A stretch of DNA of 64,000 nt from Conoideocrella luteorostrata (Eukaryota > Ascomycota > Sordariomycetes > Hypocreales > Clavicipitaceae): assembly GCA_032433595.1 (NCBI GenBank), contig JASWJB010000008.1, positions 186,001 through 250,000 of the forward strand. Reading direction: 5' to 3'. Of this stretch, positions 23,428-34,955 are shown one piece after another. The position numbers and the translations under genes were made by a program. How positions within the stretch are numbered: position 1 is the first letter of the stretch; each line of letters starts with the position of its first letter. A model generated the notes under the pieces. That model saw only the letters and a program-made list of their open reading frames with translations. It did no database searches and was not told the origin of the DNA.

Positions 23428-23640
23428 TTATTCTCTAAATACAGTCAGGGCATTCCGAGCTCTGGCTCGAAGCCACCCAAAGTACTCTTCTTCGGACTTG
23501 GCTTTCTCAAAGAAAGCATTATTATATTCGCCGTCGACCGCGGCTTTCATGAGGATCATGAAGTCGCGGCTTACCGACAATAGGTACTTGCGCTGCTCCA
23601 TCAATGTTCTGCGAGGGGTACCCAGATTTTGCAGCTGCGC
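23428..23640 (-). pseudogene. dynamin-like large GTPase C-terminal fragment
   Basis: A frame on the minus strand reads LGTPRRTLMEQRKYLL, then DFMILMKAAVDGEYNNAFF and WLRARARNALTVFRE before a stop. This resembles the stalk region of fungal dynamin-family GTPases (a heptad-rich stretch, then an AAVDG-Y-FF segment). No GTPase G motifs are nearby, and the frame is broken by a stop just upstream, so this is a remnant. Family assignment is by recollection of pattern only. Confidence 0.45.
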
Positions 23641-24784
23641 GTTGCAGCAGATATCCCAGACTCAACATCTTGGAGGAGATCAAGAAGTTGGCGCGAGATT
23701 TGACGTTGGCATGGAATGGCTACAGCATCGCCAAGAGGGGGCGTGTTCTGTACATGCTTTCAACGAGTGCTCGGATGATGAAGGGAGCTTAATATTCGAC
23801 GTTGCGTGGACACGATGCTCATTCCGGATCAAGTGTCATTCAATATGTCTAGTGTGTAGTACGAAAGGTCATATTATGGCCGGCAAAATGTATTACACCG
23901 CGTTGTGATCACGAACTATCCGCATCCTGTGCTTGTTCTGTGCCACCCGCGCGACAATTTTTGTAGCTGCGGCTATCTGTTGCTTCCAGTTCGCGTTCGC
24001 GTTTCAGGGTGGCTCCTTGTCAACAACGAAAGTCACCATGATGATTTGAACCATTTGGGAGCCGATAAGAAAACTACTCGCTTGCTCCAAAATAGGTTGT
24101 CCGCCCGTACGTATATATATGCCCGGCCGGTACATACCCCGACGAAAAGAGAGAGATCGAGAGAGTCCGTACTTCAGGGTATGTTCTCCATCGCGTCCAA
24201 GTGGTGTGCTGTCAGATTGAATATCCATTGCGCCATAGCGCAAAATTGTGAGCTCACCAAATGTTCATTTAGCAAGTTATTATCATGTCTTATATAATCC
24301 AACATATGCGGGGAAAAGCTGGTTATGATAAAAATACGTAGACCAGCATTCCAAGATGGATGAAGTTCGCCGCACTCTACAACCACCAGGGCCCTTCAGA
24401 ACACAGATTGGTCTCATCCCAGATGAACGCTCACTCAGCACCGATGGCTCTCATCATGATTGATGCGGTGTCAGGGTAGTATTAATTTTGAGGCTTGACT
24501 GAGCATACATGTTGGTAGCGCGCACTCGCCGTATCGTAGGCTTCAATCAGACAGTTGGTTGTGTATAAGATGTGCGGTTGGCACCGAAGAAATAAATAAC
24601 AAAAGATAAAATGAGCAAAAGGTTAATCCAGCTAACTTTTCAACATCAGGGATATAATATGATGAATCGCGTCAATAGACGTGGAAAGGTTATGAGAGTG
24701 GGAGACGAGACGACCAGAAAGCGGGAAAAGGAGCTACCAGTATTGGAGCAGATGAGCAGATCTGCAGAATGGACAATCAAACGT
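23641..24784. other. intergenic, 1.1 kb
   Basis: Possibly contains more decayed sequence of the dynamin-like remnant near its start. Otherwise nothing recognised. Confidence 0.4.
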
Positions 24785-25020
24785 CGAACCTAACCTGACC
24801 CAAAACATAATAAGTACTCTAGTATTTATTATAGGGGAATAATCACCTTTTATATTTCTAGCCTCATTTCTAGCCTCATAACACCTGCAGCGCTGCCTAC
24901 ACATAATTAACACCCGTTACAACACGCTTACAACACGGCAGCACGCCACGAGCTTAACACAACTGGTAAAGCTGCAGACATGAAAAGCACTGAGCACGTT
25001 TTAGGTTAGGTCAGGCTCAT
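24785..25020. mobile_element. MITE-like element, copy 1
   Basis: It is bounded by inverted ends CCTAACCTGACCCAAAAC (left) and the complement of CCTGACCTAACCTAAAAC (right), with about 15 of 18 matching. The interior left half aligns with copy 2 (AAGTACT..., a G-rich stretch, AGCCTC, then CACCTGCAGCG). It is about 236 bp with no coding capacity. A target duplication was not clear. Confidence 0.65.
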
Positions 25021-25735
25021 TATCAGTCTCTGTCAATATAGTTTTCCGTGAATTTCATTTTCTGGACGGCGTGTGCCGGATGTGCCCCACGACAGCACTC
25101 AAAACACGGCTGTGCAAAGAACATCCATCACGCTCCAACGTCAATGACCAAGACAATCGCCCCACCACTCCGTGCAATGCCGGTAATGACTGATCACGCT
25201 GATATGATAGCTATCTTGCCATTCCCATGTTACCACAGGTCTTGACCTGGATAGCATGTTGGCAAGCCACGCTTGATTTTGGTTATGACGTGAAGCAGGG
25301 TGGCTGTGTCTGCCTTGGAAAGGCTATTAAAATCCCCTCACCGCTAAATTGGCCTTCTGCTTGGAAAGCAATGAACACTTGTCCCGGAGAGAGTACACTT
25401 GGTGGATGCCACGGAAGGAAGCCGCCGAGCTGCTTAAGCCGCAGCTCAATCTGCGAGGTCGACACAGATGGATAGTCAGCATGGGGGCCTCGGAGTCCTC
25501 TGTACCAACTACAGTAGTACCCATTCAAAAGATCCTGCACGATGAGGTGGGAGCAGCTATTCACAGCTCCACGCGGATCTGATCAACCACCATCCCTGCT
25601 GGTTTCTCTAAAGTTACACCCTATAGCACCCCTATATGTAAAACATCAACTCTTCCAGTTTGGTAGAATACACTTAGGCCTCGGTGCCCGTCACTTTTCA
25701 ACTCTATGCATTTTCTTTGCGCAGTACGATGCAAA
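25021..25735. other. intergenic upstream of UstYa gene A
   Basis: No supported gene; probable promoter of the UstYa homologue. Confidence 0.45.
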
Positions 25736-26794
25736 ATGGAAACATCATATCACAAGCTGTTGCCTCGCGAGTATGGCGAATCCAAGGATGATAGCCATAA
25801 GGTAGACGCTGACATCAAAACAAGTTTTTACACTACATATCATCGCCACCAACGACGAGCTTGGCTCATTGCTGCTCTCTTTAGCATCGCACTCAACGTA
25901 ATATTTGTTTCAACCTTGCTGGGCTACCTCAAATTAGGGTTCCCTCCTTCTTCGCTGTGTCAGCAAGGGAGGCTCTACTGTAAGTAGCCTCTATTACAAG
26001 CCAATTTACCGCCGACTGTATCTTGACTTACGTTTTGTTTGACGCATTATGATTAGCTCCGGCACAGCATGTCCTACGTCGAGTCGACCGGGTCTTTGAT
26101 AGCGGCTTCCGCGGAGGAAGAACTCCATATCAAGGAGCTCCGAACGAAACAAACAATAAGCTCTGGCAAGATCTGTACAACTGTAAAGTGTTTGGCCCTA
26201 CATCACCGCATGCACTATCAATTTAATGATTGAGCTGCTGTCTGCTCTTAATGCATTAAGCTAACGTCTCCACCAGTCGTTGGTATATCACGCATTTCCG
26301 ATACAGAAGCCGGACCGATGGTGAACCATACGCTGCCCATCCCTGGAGACCCTGGATATTACATCACTTCTCTCGATGTATTTCATCAATTGCATTGTCT
26401 AGTAAGCTCTGATTCTGTCAATTTTATATTTTTCTTGACGGATTGCTCACACAATCTTTGTGATATTCAGAATCTTGTACGCCAGGCTATTTATGGTCAT
26501 GTGGACTGGACCAACCAGGACGAGTATTTCGCTATTGACCATCTTGATCACTGCATTGATACCATACGGCAAAGTCTACAATGCAATGCAGACATTACTC
26601 CTCTCACATGGGTATGGTCAACTGATAGGGGTCAGGCACTAGAGGAAGCTCGAATTATCCATACCTGCGTGGATTTTGACGCCATTCGCGATTGGGGGGC
26701 TCAGCATAAGATGAAAATACCCTTCAACCGCACTGCAAAAGTCGACGATGACCCACTCGGCTGGGGATCTGGCGTGCAAATATACGGAGCATGA
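25736..26794 (+). CDS. UstYa/DUF3328 family oxidase, gene A
   Basis: Four exons: 25736-25979, 26057-26182, 26277-26401 and 26471-26794, 272 residues. One membrane segment (about 42-64) follows a short cytosolic N-terminus. Then come the conserved LYSP (about 80-83), a segment ending in KLWQDLY, and the two HxxHC motifs that define the family: HQLHC (160-164) and HLDHC (189-193). UstYa-type proteins catalyse oxidative cyclisation or other oxidations of ribosomal peptides in fungal dikaritin pathways (ustiloxin, phomopsin, asperipin). It is the first of four such genes in the window. It appears intact. Confidence 0.88.
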
Positions 26795-27399
26795 GCAATA
26801 CCATAACACGGTCTATGTTTCACCGTGGATGCCGCTATCAGTTGCAAGAGGGACAAGTCCGTCCTCGATACAGGCTGTGTGCATTCATATGAATTTTCCT
26901 CGGAAACAATACGGTAGAGTGGGTTCTCTTTTTTTAAAATAGTAGTCAAGATTTAATATATACTCAATGGCTAGCTGATTTTAAAGTATGTTTGCTATAT
27001 TTTGAAGCTTGCTTTTCACTTGAAATCATGTTGTCGAGCTATTCTTCACCACCGTATGACTAGTAGTCGCATGACTACCCCCAACATACTTCTTTGTAGT
27101 GCATACCGATGACTCAGCTGAGTTATTTGCTGCAACTTGTGTCGTCGTCCCGTTTTGAAGACAACGGTCCGAGCAACTTCTAGCGGTAATTCATATTGAG
27201 ATTGCTCAATACATTATGTTTTATTGGCTGCAAGCCCACCGTGATAGCTCATTGCAAACCGCAAGAAAATACATAGATCAAGTTTAATATTTGTGGATTC
27301 TTTTTATTTTTTATTTGTCTCCTTTCTCGCCTAAAGTGAGTCCCCTTGTGTTAGGGTGTTCTTGTACGAATAATTTCCTGTACTGCCTTGTCACACGCA
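26795..27399. other. intergenic, 0.6 kb, AT-rich
   Basis: No supported gene between UstYa gene A and the left repeat arm. Confidence 0.45.
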
Positions 27400-27571
27400 A
27401 CAGCACAACAAGGCGTCACATGCGTATGTGTGGAATTGCGTGGAAGCCTGCGGATTCCAATCCAATCCTTCAGGCCTTTGGATAACTAATAGTTCTATTA
27501 TTCTGGATCCTAAAAAGCCTCAAATCTGCTCACATTAGAAGAGCTGAAAAATTAGTCTAGTCGCACGACAC

Positions 27572-28039
27572 GAATTCCGGTGCGGTGCAGAGGATATACT
27601 GCGGGACCAATTAACCAATAAAATCTAGGAAATTAAAGACACTTTGTTTGTAGCCTACTTTCTATGGTGATAGAAGTTGTTGCAACAAGGAACTACATCG
27701 TACTCGATGCACCCCCAAGTGGTCCATTGCCCTGCCGCCTGTTGAGACCATCACAACTTACGGGCTGCAGGGCACCACTTCTAGCCCAGGTTTGGCTACA
27801 TCGGAAGCCCTGGCAAGCTAGGCAACGGGCTCTTTTTCCTTGATTGAAATGATTATGTTATGATTGCTCTGCAAAGCCGGCGTTTTGGTGGGCTAGGTTT
27901 TGGTCAGTTACACGGGCAAGACATCAAAGTGGTGGGTCGCACGAGTAGAAGTCCCCAGGAAAAAAGGGGCAAAAGTGGAAGATGTGGGCCCTGCGACACA
28001 TCCTCTGCACGCATCCGGGATTTAGGAGATATAGGGATA
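27572..28039. other. insertion inside the left repeat arm
   Basis: Sequence present in the left arm but missing from the right arm. No gene recognised. Together with MITE copy 2 it forms one insertion or two nested ones. Confidence 0.6.
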
Positions 28040-28497
28040 GGGGCAAGCAAACATCGAGTCTGACCTAACCTAAAACGTGTTAAGTACCCCATTATAGATT
28101 GCAAGGGGAGAGGTACCTTTGAATGTTCTTAACCTCGCCATTAGCCTCGTAACACATGCAGCGGTGCACGCCTTATAGCCCTACTTCTTGTGAGACCGCT
28201 CTGTGAGGCTCCTCTGTGATCTGTGAGGCCTTTTGCGAGGTCTGTTATGAGGTCCTGCTATTGCAACTGCTGAAAGAAGGGAGGGTTTTGATGTATTGTG
28301 TTGAAAAGTGCATTGTAAGCATATTACTGCGGGAGTTTACAGTGTGTAGCGTTATATGTGTTGTGAGGCTGGTAATGAGGCCAGAAACATAAGAAGTACT
28401 TCTCCCCCTTGTAATGTATGATAGGGTGCTTAACACGTTTTAGGTTAGGTCAGGCTTGATGTTTTGCTTGTGCAGGCTTCGATGTTTGCTTGCCCCC
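28040..28497. mobile_element. MITE-like element, copy 2
   Basis: The left end GGGGCAAGCAAACATCGA and the following TGACCTAACCTAAAACGTG are repeated inverted at the right end (TCGATGTTTGCTTGCCCC at the edge, CACGTTTTAGGTTAGGTCA inside). The inner inverted match is 24 bp perfect (TGACCT...GTTAAG) and continues imperfectly. The right end carries an extra partial duplicate of the terminal unit. About 458 bp, non-coding. Confidence 0.75.
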
Positions 28498-28771
28498 GGC
28501 AATGGACAACAATAAGAGGCGCCAAGAGACTAGCTCAAGCCACCGAATCCTGCCACAACAGAATGAATAGGAATTATAGAAATAATAGGGAATGATAGGA
28601 AACTACCGAATTCAATGAATTCAGGAAGTTCTGAAGGAACTCCTAGATTGACGGGATCTAGAGAGGGATTTCAGATACAAATAGCTGTCTAATTCCTCGT
28701 CAAATTAGATAGAAATCTAGGAGAATTTTCCACTGCAAGCATCAGATGACCATAGGTTCTCACATTGTGAC

Positions 28772-29346
28772 AATCCCGGTAACTTCTTTCGTTTTTTTTG
28801 GGCAGTCCCCGGCTTGATCAAAAGTTCCTCGCTTGACGGACGCCCAAAGGGCCAACAGAACGCTTCACCGTAACATCAGGCTGCAAACTCAAAGTGATTA
28901 AAATGACTAAAGAAACAGATCTATGTCGTGAAACTTCGGATGTTAGGACTGGCTTACTCCGAGGGTTGGCTCTGTGTCCCTTGATTGACACCACCACACG
29001 ATCAGTCACGTACCACAAATGCATGCCACGAATCAGTCAGTTACGGTCAAGACACCAAGTAGGCAAAAATTGCAATTGGGCAAGGAAACCGGGCGTATTC
29101 TGCCATTATCTCTGATTGGAATTTCATGACACATCACTCCTGGAGCACAAATGAGACCACCATGACTGGACTGTATGACGTATCACTGTCCGTTACTAGG
29201 TTTGCCTTACTCACTTCGCCTGGGTGATGAACATACAAATACCCCTCTCAAATCGTTGTCAAAAATGTTTACTGTGGTATCCAAATTCTCCCACATCAGT
29301 CTCTTTGTATTAGTCCAACTCGCACCCAAAAGATTACTCTATCAAA
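28772..29346. other. upstream region of secreted peptide gene
   Basis: No gene seen. Lies inside the inverted repeat and should contain the promoter of the peptide gene. Confidence 0.45.
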
Positions 29347-29739
29347 ATGAAGGTCTCCAACCTGGTCATTCTCGCCACCTCTCTGGTGGTGAATGGAGCT
29401 GTTGCATTACCTACTGTAAGATTTATTCCTTTATTCTCATGCATCTGGGTTCATTCATCATCTAACCGCACACCATCGCGACAGCCTGGCTCCGGCATGA
29501 TTGCTGGCGTGGACTCTTATTCTACGCGAAATGCTTGGACAGCTGCAAAGGTATATACGATACTATAAAATTGAAACCGCTCTTCTTTTAAGACATACAA
29601 TGGCATGGTGACCTCTTTGCTGAATCAACTACAGGAATCTGAGCCTTCTGTTGAGAAGCGTCAATGCGTAAATTCCGATCTTAGCATAAAATCGGATGTC
29701 AGCGTCGACTGCACCTCTCTTAGAAACAGGTGGCGCTGA
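29347..29739 (+). CDS. small secreted peptide with single kexin site (candidate RiPP precursor)
   Basis: Three exons: 29347-29415, 29485-29550 and 29635-29739, 79 residues. A signal peptide (about 1-20, MKVSNLVILATSLVVNGAVA) is followed by a propeptide of about 34 residues ending in VEKR. A Kex2-like protease would release a 25-residue C-terminal part starting QC and containing two Cys. The compact three-exon form and adjacency to a UstYa gene, both inside one inverted-repeat pair, suggest a modified peptide. It could instead be an ordinary small secreted cysteine peptide. No Tyr is present in the predicted mature part, unlike classical dikaritin cores. Confidence 0.6.
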
Positions 29740-30257
29740 ATAAAGTACTATGCGTATCTAACGTAAGCCCAAAAAATTTGTGCGTGGTATCTTTATGTTA
29801 GAGAATAGCGCGGAAATGGTGGAAGTGATCCGTCCTGGGCTCGTGGGAATGTCCCGACATTTTTAAAAGCTGCAGGCTTGCAATTTCAATAAAATTTGTT
29901 CCCCAGTCTATTTTGAATGCTCTGCGGCTCTTCATTTTTGATCGATTTGTCGGGGTGTAATGCTTCAAATCCACGTGATGTCAGAAAAGAACGTGCTTCT
30001 GATAACAGAATGCCATATTTCTTTGGTAAGCGGATTATTTATCCATACTAGGCTCATTTCGCCGCAAGCTCTGGCTGAATCGGCGTACCCCGGATAGGAC
30101 CCTCATGGGTATATAATCCAGCGTTGATGAACATTTTCAACTTTCCCGTCGTTCATTCTTTCCCACACCAAAATCGTCTGAAGAGTCTATGTTGACTTAT
30201 CATACTACAGTCATGCTGTGGGCCCGCTTAGGACTCACTTCAACGCAGTCCCACATC

Positions 30258-31207
30258 ATGTGCCAAGACGAGGCCGAGATCAAAGAGGGGTGCCAAAGCC
30301 TGCTCGCAGAAGACGAGGGTCCCAAAACTTTACTATCACTAAGGAAAATTAGAAATGAGCGGCTGGAGTGGTTGTTCCGATTCGTTGCCGTTGTCTCCAC
30401 TACTCTTCTCCTTATCACAATCTGTTTTTGGGTATACCTATCTCAAAGAGCGCCTGAAGAACAAATTTGTTACGAAAAGAAGTACTGTAAGTCTCAAAGG
30501 CCCACACCTACCCATTCAGCGGAATGTGGAAATATAACGTGAAATATAGCACTTGACTCGCTGTGGGATGCCGTGCGCTATGAACCGGTGCAATTCCATC
30601 TGGAGCCGGATATTCATTCGCCTTTTCGTGGGCAGCCAAGACCAGAGCTTGATGAGGCGTGGGCAAATGTGACAGAAGGTATAGAGGGAACCACCCCCCC
30701 TTCCTTCTCGCGATGAATGACAGTTAGAAGCTCACTTTTACAATATCAAGGCCACCTTATTTTGCTGAGTAAGGAGGAGATGCGCAGTCTTGGGCATGCC
30801 ACGGAAGGCGCTGCTACTCATGGAAACAGCTATTTGGCACTCGTCGAAGTGTTTCATCACATTCACTGCATCGATTTTATCAGGAAGTACATCTTCAAGG
30901 AGCACTATCCGAATTGGAGGAACCTCGGAGGCCCGCACGAGGCAGTATTGGGACATGTCGGTAAGTGCTCTTGGTCTCACCCGCTTGGCTTCAAAGTGCA
31001 TGCCCTGCTCATATGGCGTTAGACCACTGCATCGACCTCATCCGGCAAAAGGTGCTCTGCGATGCTGATGTTGGGGTCATGGCCTACTCGTACGACCCCA
31101 AGACACGATTGGCCAAGGCTCGAACTTCCAACATGCATATGTGTCGCAACTTTGGAGCCATTAAAAATTGGGCGGCGGAACGTAAATGGCAGCCTGATTT
31201 AGACTAG
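30258..31207 (+). CDS. UstYa/DUF3328 family oxidase, gene C
   Basis: Four exons: 30258-30486, 30550-30678, 30751-30960 and 31023-31207, 250 residues. The start MCQDEA is chosen by family length; upstream in-frame ATGs at 30189 and 30213 exist. A membrane segment (about 39-61) is followed by SPFRGQPRPELDEAW and the two family motifs HHIHC (155-159) and HVDHC (188-192). It lies 0.5 kb from the secreted peptide gene on the same strand, and both are enclosed by the inverted repeat. Role as in gene A: oxidation of a ribosomal peptide is inferred. It appears intact. Confidence 0.87.
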
Positions 31208-31378
31208 TTCTGACAAAATGTGTAACAGACTGGAGCGGTTGTTGTGGAGGGTAGGTAACGTTAGACAATCGGGCATGTCGGGCATGAGGCGGTCAGGTGA
31301 AGTCTGGTCGAGTACGGGATGTGAGCACGGGATGGTGTTATTCTGAGCACGGAATCTCCGGAATGATAATACGCTGTG
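31208..31378. other. short 3' flank inside repeat pair
   Basis: Contains GGGCATG and GAGCACGG(G/A)-like short repeats near 31268-31355. No gene. Confidence 0.4.
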
Positions 31379-31806
31379 TCACTATGTGAGCAGCTATGGT
31401 CATCTGATGCTTGTAGAGGAAAGTTGTCCTTGATTTCTATCTAATTTTAACGATGAATTTGACAGCTATTTGTACCTGAAACCCCTCTCTAGATTCCGTT
31501 AATCTAGAAATTCCGTCAGAAATTTGAGAGTTCATTGAGTTCGATAGTATCGTATCGTATTATTCCTATTCATTCTATTGTGACAGAATTCGGTGGCCTG
31601 AGCTTATCTCTTGACGCCTCTTATTGTTGTCCATTGCCGTGCATGGTGGCGTGCGACTAATTTTTCAGCTCTTCTATTATGAGCAGATTTGAGGCTTTTA
31701 CTAATAATAGAATTATTGGTAATTCAAAAGCCTGAAGGATTGGATTGAATTCCACAGGATTCCACGCTGTTTCACGCATGCGCATGTATCGCCTTGTTGT
31801 TGAACG
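31379..31806. repeat. right arm of 430-bp inverted repeat
   Basis: Reverse complement of the left arm over about 428 bp with many mismatches but continuous colinearity, and without the 926 bp insertion. The overlapping minus-strand frames at 31657-31987 may be coding relics of the parent element; I could not name them. Confidence 0.85.
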
Positions 31807-32235
31807 CGTCCCACTCCTCCAAGGGTGATAAGAGGGCTGGTGATTGTGCACCAGCCAGCATTGACACGCCTTGCCAAGGAAAACCTTGAGGCCGCTTGGC
31901 AGCTTCCTTTTTAGTCGTAGCTGGCGCCTCCATCGTGGCATCGGGCACTTCAAGGCCCCTGCTGATGCATGAGGCTGGAGAAGACAAAGGTTGATCTCAT
32001 CGAGCCAACAGGTTGGTAAAGTTGGTTCCGGCCGTTGCTGCCCCGCACGATGGCGGTCGCCCGTCTTCTCCCTCCTTTTAACAATCTCGAGGGAGGGATG
32101 CCTTACTATATTATTTGGCCCAACCCGCTCCTTATTCCCTTCGAGTAGTTCGACGCTCCTGTCTTTCGCAATATCTTTCTTGCCGTTTTGTTCAATAGTT
32201 CAGCAATACCGAGTACAAAATTGCTCACTGCCAAA

Positions 32236-33518
32236 ATGTCGTCTCTCGCGGCTAGGCATGAAGCCTTCATACGCAACATTCTGCATGACAAGTTTCTGCT
32301 GCTCTCGGAGAGTTTTGAGATTGAGCCTATCGAAACGGGTAAGAGCAACCATGTTTTCTTGATAAAGTTGATCAAACCAACTTTGGAACCCCTTGATGCG
32401 TCAAACAATCTGTTCACGTCGCCTATCCCTGTTGGAACGTCTCGCCTGCTGTTGAGAATACCTAGGGAGAATGTCTCCTTGGAGGACTCTGCGCGTGTGA
32501 GAAACGAAGTCGCCTTTCTTTCCTTGGCGCGCGATGCCCTCTCGCCTAGCAACGTTTCTCCTATTCCGGCCGTGTTTGGCTGGTCAGACAGTGTTTCTGA
32601 TTCCACTTTCCGCTGGATACTGGAGGAGTGGAAGGCTGGGGAGACCCTGACCCCCGAGAGACTGGCGGGTTTTGATGATGAGACACAACGTTTTGTTCTT
32701 GGTCAGATTGCCACGGTTCTGCAATCTTTCCAGAATTATCAGCTACCGCAAAGCGTAGTGTCCTTTGGCGGACTTACTTTTGATGACGATGGAATTATAA
32801 AAAGTGGCATCAGCACCATCCCCTGTGGCGGGCCGTTTCCTTCGTATCGCGAGTTCCTGCACGGCATGTGCCTCTGGCAACTAGCCGCAAGTGAGCGCAG
32901 CACGCATCTTAAGGGCTGGCGCGAGTATCCGAAGCTACGCAAAAGGCTCGATGCTCTTTTCGCGGATGGATTGGATGAGCTTATTGCCAAGGTGCCTTTG
33001 CAGAAGCCAACCCTGGTGCACGCTGATCTTGGTAAGCGTCTCGTATCGGTACTATTTCCTGCTTGAAGCTGACTGTGTTAGACTTGCCAAACCTTCTGTT
33101 CGATCCAACGACCCATCGCCTGACCGCTGTGCTGGATTTTGACTTTTCTCACATTGGAGCACCTATTTCTGAGCATTTGTTCTCATTCTTGGACCTCAAC
33201 GCTCTTCTATCCAGCGAGGCAAATCCCAGTGGAGCAACACGGAAGTGGCTGCTCAGTGGATTTCCACAGAAAGTAGATAGTAAATTCAGGCTGGGAAAGT
33301 TATGGGATGCTATTTTATCAGATGCTAATGTACAAAGACCTTCCACAATTGAGGAAGCCAGTCACATGGCCGATATCTGGTGGTTCTCACAGGAGCTATG
33401 CCAGGCTTACTGGTTCATGGATAGAATTGTTGGCAAGAAGTCGGCCGAAGAGATCGAGACGCTTAAAAGTAGTGATGCTCGTAAACTTGAGAAATATTTG
33501 AAGTTTTGGGGTTTTTAG
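32236..33518 (+). CDS. APH-type phosphotransferase (kinase-like)
   Basis: Two exons: 32236-33031 and 33082-33518 (50 bp intron, GTAAGC donor), 410 residues. The start is MSSLAARHE; an in-frame ATG at 32188 would add 16 residues. The catalytic loop is LVHADLDLPNLLFD (Asp base and Asn) and the metal Asp is in VLDFDFSHIG. The N-terminal lobe begins with EPIETGKSNHVF. The phosphotransferase enzyme family includes antibiotic, choline and homoserine kinases; many fungal members are orphan. It could modify a small molecule of this locus, but nothing shows a substrate. Intact. Confidence 0.8.
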
Positions 33519-33977
33519 TTACCTTGTTCCACATGTTGGAGCCTTTTCAATTTATTTTTACTCAGTCTCTATATAATTGTGCGCATTGATTACTCCAGTG
33601 AGATAGGCAGGTTAGCACTAGGACGGTAGAAGTGCGAGAAATCGATTACGTTTCAAAAAGTGTCCAGTTGGGAGCGAAGCCGACCTGGGCTGTACCCTGG
33701 CATGGCAGGGAAGTTCTGGTTATTGGGGCCGCACTACCGAAGGGGGAGCCGATTTCGGGCATGGGCCATATCCTGAGGCTGTCTTTACCTCGATCAAAAG
33801 GCCTGCAGGACGTAAGGTACCCCTAGTTAGACTGCTTTCCGGCGGATACCGGATTTGCTTGTTCACATGGGATGCTGAGAGTCAGGCATAGCCTGCGAGC
33901 CCACGCTGAAGTCCGGACCAGCTCTTTTCTTTCCCCTTAACATTCTTGTACGTATCAAAATCAGCTTCGATTATACC
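33519..33977. other. intergenic, 0.46 kb
   Basis: No supported gene; probable terminator of the APH gene and promoter of the next UstYa gene. Confidence 0.45.
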
Positions 33978-34955
33978 ATGAATCGTATTAAAGGACTCTT
34001 CTTCCGACCGTCATATGAGGCTTTAACGATGGGCCCTAAGACCCGAAGTGCCCCCTCGTTTGACGCGGAAGAAGAGCGTTCCCAAGATCTTTCCCAAAAG
34101 CCACGCCCCCAGGCCCTATTTTGTGGCATTCCTGCGAGCATTGTCGTTGCCTTTTTGGCCATCTCCAATGTAACAATGGTATTGATGGCCACATTGGACA
34201 ATAAAGGCGCCATTCATGGATACCACAACCGGCATCTAAACAGTGACATCAAGCGCGCAAGCGCGTATTGTTGGTATACTTATTCCCTTTTCAGACGCCG
34301 TCTCATGAAGCTGACGCTCGACTTGCTCCCAGCTCCAATTTTGGATCAATTTGATATGAGCACGAGGATGGTTACATTCAACGGCGCCCTCCGAGATAAC
34401 TCTTCCATTTGGCGTCAGCCGCCATCTCCCGAAGTCGACGCTGCCTGGGACCGCATATCCACAGAGGGCTATGAGATCATCACCGTAGCGGCAAGCGATG
34501 TCTTGAAATCAGGAAAAAGTCTTGATGTGTCCCTCAAGGCACCTACATCCTGGAGGGCTGCGGACAGCGGCGCGTACATTGTGCAGGTGGAGGTTTTCCA
34601 CCAAATCCATTGTCTTAACGAATTGCGCAAGGAGATGAACTATGACTACTACTACAAGTCTCCGCCGGACGAGTTACACCGGTCGCACAAAGCTCATTGC
34701 TTGCACATGCTCCTCCAGTCGCTGATGTGCACGGCCGATGTTGGCATAATCACTCACAACTGGGTCCACAACAACAAGATACCGGAGCCAAAAATAAGGC
34801 CAATGCCTGACTTCAACGTTGTGAAGAAATGTGCTGACTTTGATGGTTTATTAAATTGGACGAGGGAGACAGCTGTCAGGGATCTTGAGAGGAAATTCGC
34901 AGAACTACAATATATGCAAGGGGAAAAAGTTGTGCCGGGAGACGGCTACGCGTGA
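33978..34955 (+). CDS. UstYa/DUF3328 family oxidase, gene E
   Basis: The frame is open throughout, but a 63 bp intron (34270-34332, GTTGGT donor, CCCAG acceptor) would restore the family's AYSP junction, giving exons 33978-34269 and 34333-34955 and about 304 residues. One membrane segment lies at about 50-72. PPSPEVDAAWDRI is followed by HQIHC and HKAHC, the two HxxHC motifs. The N-terminal arm is longer than in genes A and C. Whether the intron is spliced is uncertain. The gene otherwise looks intact. Its role is inferred as for the other UstYa genes. Confidence 0.82.
   Translation: MNRIKGLFFRPSYEALTMGPKTRSAPSFDAEEERSQDLSQKPRPQALFCGIPASIVVAFLAISNVTMVLMATLDNKGAIHGYHNRHLNSDIKRASAYCWYTYSLFRRRLMKLTLDLLPAPILDQFDMSTRMVTFNGALRDNSSIWRQPPSPEVDAAWDRISTEGYEIITVAASDVLKSGKSLDVSLKAPTSWRAADSGAYIVQVEVFHQIHCLNELRKEMNYDYYYKSPPDELHRSHKAHCLHMLLQSLMCTADVGIITHNWVHNNKIPEPKIRPMPDFNVVKKCADFDGLLNWTRETAVRDLERKFAELQYMQGEKVVPGDGYA

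Larger units (their letters stand above)
27400..28771. repeat. left arm of 430-bp inverted repeat, split by insertion
   Basis: 27400-27571 and 28498-28771 together match the reverse complement of 31379-31806. Matching landmarks include AATCCAATCCTTCAGGC, GCCTCAAATCTGCTCA, GAAGAGCTGAAAAATTAGT, GGCAATGGACAACAATAAGA and AAGCATCAGATGACCATAG. The arm is interrupted at about 27572 by 926 bp that are absent from the other arm and end in MITE copy 2. Confidence 0.85.

Noticed and set aside
25000..25012. GTTTTAGGTTAGGTC as telomere-like sequence
   Set aside because: It is the conserved end of the MITE family and occurs inverted at the other end.
34270..34332. Treating UstYa gene E as intronless
   Set aside because: The frame is open, but family conservation of the AYSP junction and a good CCCAG acceptor favour a 63 bp intron; kept as uncertain rather than excluded.
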